Shown here piece by piece: positions 5,995 to 6,498 of a stretch of 6,498 nucleotides of DNA. The notes below the pieces were generated by a model. The model had not been told where the DNA came from and ran no database searches. It worked only from the letters and a program-made list of their open reading frames with translations. The DNA comes from Clostridiales bacterium. Its GTDB lineage: Bacteria; Bacillota; Clostridia; Oscillospirales; Butyricicoccaceae. Made by a program: the position numbers and the translations under genes. The stretch lies in assembly GCA_019420045.1 (NCBI GenBank), contig JAHZHY010000241.1:2287-8784 (forward strand). Direction: 5' to 3'. Within the stretch, counting starts at the first letter, position 1. Each line of letters starts with the position of its first letter.

Positions 5995-6498
5995 CCTATG
6001 CCGAAGTGGATGCGGTGGCAAAGCTGGTGCCTCAGGAACTGAAAATCACCCTGGACAAGGCTTTGAAGGTCTCCCGGGAACTGCGCAGCCTGTACGAAAG
6101 CGATGAGCGGGTGCACACTCTTCTGGACACCGCCCGGAAACTGGAAGGCACTCCCCGCAATGCCTCTACCCACGCTGCCGGTGTGGTCATCACCAAGGAG
6201 CCGGTGCATCGCTATGTGCCTCTGGCCAAAAACGACCAGGGTGTCGTTACCCAATATATCATGACCACCCTGGAAGAGCTGGGCCTTTTGAAAATGGATT
6301 TTCTGGGGCTGCGGAACCTGACCATCCTCCACGACGCTGTGGAACTGGTGAAGCAAAGCGGGGTGGAGCTGGACCTGCACAATATCGACTATGAGGACAA
6401 AGGGGTCTATGAGATGCTCTCTCAGGGCAAGACCTCCGGGGTGTTCCAGCTGGAAAGCGCCGGGATGCGAGGGGTCGTGGTGGCCATGAAGCCCCACT
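5994..6498 (+). pseudogene. dnaE: dnaE continuation in a shifted frame, cut by window end
   Basis: From base 5994, in the frame one base back from the upstream part, 168 codons without a stop encode the next part of Dna[14 protein letters not shown] (1-13), KLEGTPRNASTHAAGVVI (49-66), KMDFLGLRNLTI (100-111, with the third catalytic Asp at 102, bases 6297-6299), and GKTSGVFQLESAGMRG (145-160). Conservation is good throughout and no second lesion is visible, so the break is either recent or a sequence error. No credible start codon or Shine-Dalgarno site lies before it. Between the two parts about seven residues of the family are missing and only two bases remain, a net loss of about 19 nt. The continuation beyond the window should hold the fingers, helix-hairpin-helix, OB and tau-binding parts. 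Confidence 0.85.

Noticed and set aside
5986..5996. Programmed -1 frameshift in dnaE
   Set aside because: A -1 shift would join the frames, but there is no X-XXY-YYZ slippery heptamer, and the joined product would still lack about six conserved residues. A deletion explains both facts.
5989..5996. Intein or intron insertion as the cause of the dnaE break
   Set aside because: Sequence is missing at the junction, not added; the two parts abut within two bases.

Overview
This window is a chromosomal housekeeping segment from a fairly high-GC Firmicute. It is most likely a gut-type member of the Clostridia (Oscillospiraceae/Ruminococcaceae-like). That placement rests on the gene order hprK-murB-rapZ-yvcK-whiA-dnaE, on the GC-rich codon use and on purine-rich Shine-Dalgarno sites. 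The class is a confident call; the family is only an impression. There is no phage, IS, CRISPR, tRNA or rRNA signal.

Layout: all genes lie on the + strand. Bases 3-704 are the 3' three quarters of hprK (HPr kinase/phosphorylase). They are followed by a textbook intrinsic terminator (715-751), a 27-nt perfect hairpin (771-797) and an extended -10 promoter (802-810). This promoter starts a tightly packed run: murB (845-1765), rapZ (1806-2666), yvcK (2679-3737), whiA (3739-4629) and dnaE (from 4663, running off the window). The gaps are 40, 12, 1 and 33 nt, and no promoter or terminator was seen between the genes, so co-transcription is likely. The only stretch without a gene longer than 50 nt is 705-844, and it is described in full.

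How the genes fit together: HprK controls carbon catabolite repression through HPr. MurB makes UDP-MurNAc for peptidoglycan. RapZ and YvcK families are linked in model bacteria to sensing of amino-sugar metabolites and to allocation of carbon to the cell wall. WhiA is a DNA-binding regulator tied to division and chromosome functions. DnaE is a replicative polymerase. The operon therefore joins carbon status, wall-precursor synthesis and replication or division, as in other Firmicutes.

Main anomalies: (1) dnaE is interrupted. The reading frame stops at 5992-5994 directly after the catalytic PDIDMDF segment, and the rest of the protein continues in another frame with about seven conserved residues missing, consistent with a net deletion of about 19 nt. 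(2) A strong terminator-like hairpin plus six T lies inside the whiA coding sequence. (3) The hprK-murB gap stacks several inverted repeats on the murB promoter. I found no undescribed multi-gene system here.
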